From: Treponema sp.
Lineage (GTDB): Bacteria > Spirochaetota > Spirochaetia > Treponematales > Breznakiellaceae
DNA: 6,268 bases
NCBI GenBank assembly: GCA_031268125.1
Contig: JAIRXT010000094.1
Location: 1-6,268 of the forward strand
Reading direction: 5' to 3'
The notes under the pieces are model-generated. The model was not told the origin of the DNA, did no database searches, and saw only the letters and a list, made by a program, of their open reading frames with translations. Shown here one piece after another: positions 5,849 to 6,268 of this stretch. The translations under genes were made by a program, and so were the position numbers. Each line of letters begins with the position of its first letter. Positions within the stretch are counted from its first letter, which is position 1.

Positions 5849-5878
5849 TTGAGGAAACGGGGAGATTTGGTTTAGTAT
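5849..5878 (+). promoter_or_regulatory. Weak candidate promoter for pheT
   Basis: TTGAGG (5849-5854) and TAGTAT (5873-5878) are 18 bp apart, each with 4 of 6 matches to the sigma70 hexamers. It would start transcripts near 5885, giving a leader of about 45 nt before pheT. It is the best-placed candidate seen, but it is weak. Confidence 0.25.
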
Positions 5879-5930
5879 CATCACGTTAAGGCGGGTCTTA
5901 CCGCGCAAAGTCATCCCCCGGAGAAGCAAG

Positions 5931-6268
5931 ATGCCCAAGATCGAAGTAAACGAGGAAGTTTTTTATTCCCTGGCGTTTTCTGCGCAAGGCGCAAAGGCCG
6001 GCCCGGACGCGGGGGATTCTCTGCATAAAACCTGTAACCGTGAACTTTGGCAGACGGACCGGGCGGCCTTTGAGGAGGCCCTGAGCTGCGCCAAGGCGGA
6101 ATTGGACGAGGATTCCGACAAAAGCCTTCCCCCGGGGGAGCGGGTCTTAAAGATCGAACTGAACGACACGAACCGGCCCGATCTCTGGGCCACCGCGGGC
6201 TGTGCACGGCAGCTCCGGGTCTACTATGGGGGCCGCAGGCCGGAGTATCCCTTCTTTTCCACCGGGGG
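5931..6268 (+). CDS. pheT: Phenylalanyl-tRNA synthetase beta subunit, N-terminal part (runs off the window)
   Basis: The frame is open to the end of the window, about 112 residues. The start MPKIEVNEEVFYSLAF and the later stretches FEEALSCAKAELDED, RVLKIELNDTNRPDLWAT and AGCARQLRVYYGG are the N-terminal B1-type domain of the archaeal/spirochaetal form of PheT. In that family a K-E-N-D/N-RPDLW-S/T-G-AR-L core is typical. With PheS the protein charges tRNA-Phe with phenylalanine in the cytoplasm. GGAGAAG (5920-5926), four bases before the ATG, is a good ribosome site. Residues about 17-40 (from SAQGAKAGPDAGD onward) appear to form an extra loop between the opening strand and the FEEALSCAKAELDE helix, where I would expect a shorter link. 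This is judged from memory of the family. The full protein would be several hundred residues longer. pheS is not in view. Confidence 0.85.
   Translation, partial: MPKIEVNEEVFYSLAFSAQGAKAGPDAGDSLHKTCNRELWQTDRAAFEEALSCAKAELDEDSDKSLPPGERVLKIELNDTNRPDLWATAGCARQLRVYYGGRRPEYPFFSTG

Larger units (their letters stand above)
5506..5930. other. Gene-free, repeat-rich intergenic region
   Basis: These 425 bases separate the antitoxin-like gene from pheT. Frames are open here on both strands (for example 5489-5875 plus and 5666-5938 minus). Their translations lack domain-like composition, ribosome sites and signal or membrane patterns, so I do not call genes. The stretch holds a 10-bp inverted repeat 228 bp apart, two terminator-like hairpins, a 15-base tandem repeat and a weak promoter candidate, listed separately. 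It has the look of a dispersed intergenic repeat. Confidence 0.55.

Noticed and set aside
5489..5875. 128-codon plus-strand frame overlapping the antitoxin-like gene's end
   Set aside because: No ribosome site or recognisable domain. It runs through hairpins, T-runs and tandem repeats, and the translation is irregular in composition. It is treated as part of a repeat region.
5666..5938. 90-codon minus-strand frame opposite the repeat region
   Set aside because: The basic, low-information translation contains the translated tandem repeat and overlaps the pheT ribosome site. No start signal or family resemblance was seen.

Overview
This window looks like chromosomal DNA from a spirochaete of the Treponema type, possibly a free-living or gut-associated member given the moderately high GC of its main genes. 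The assignment rests on three protein signatures. One is a secreted LolA-like protein of the TP0789 kind. It sits in an operon with an MMPL-type RND exporter and an outer-membrane beta-barrel. The third is the start of a phenylalanyl-tRNA synthetase beta subunit of the archaeal/spirochaetal type. No rRNA, tRNA, CRISPR array, transposase or phage gene is visible.

Layout. Bases 1-367 hold no convincing gene but carry two adjacent, strongly palindromic structures. The first (about 14-114) has competing inverted repeats, including a perfect 15-bp hairpin. The second (123-310) is a nested palindrome with 14-bp perfect terminal inverted repeats, resembling a non-autonomous mobile element. A good sigma70-like promoter (326-354) follows it, just before the preferred start of the first gene.

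Bases 368-5253 form a three-gene operon: a 12-TM RND exporter, a periplasmic or lipid-carrier LolA-like protein after a 36-nt gap containing a hairpin, and a signal-peptide-bearing beta-barrel whose GTG start overlaps the previous stop (GTGA). Together these suggest a trans-envelope route: energised extraction at the inner membrane, periplasmic carriage of a hydrophobic substrate, and an outer-membrane partner. The substrate cannot be read from the sequence.

Bases 5275-5505 are an AT-rich small gene with the N-terminal core of a ribbon-helix-helix-like antitoxin (DUF6364-like) and an atypical tail containing a hairpin. No toxin gene is next to it. Bases 5506-5930 are non-coding and rich in inverted and tandem repeats, with two terminator-like hairpins. 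They look like a dispersed-repeat region. From 5931 to the window end runs the 5' part of pheT, which continues past the edge.

The most unusual material is the palindromic DNA at both ends of the operon and the remnant antitoxin, rather than any clearly new enzyme system.
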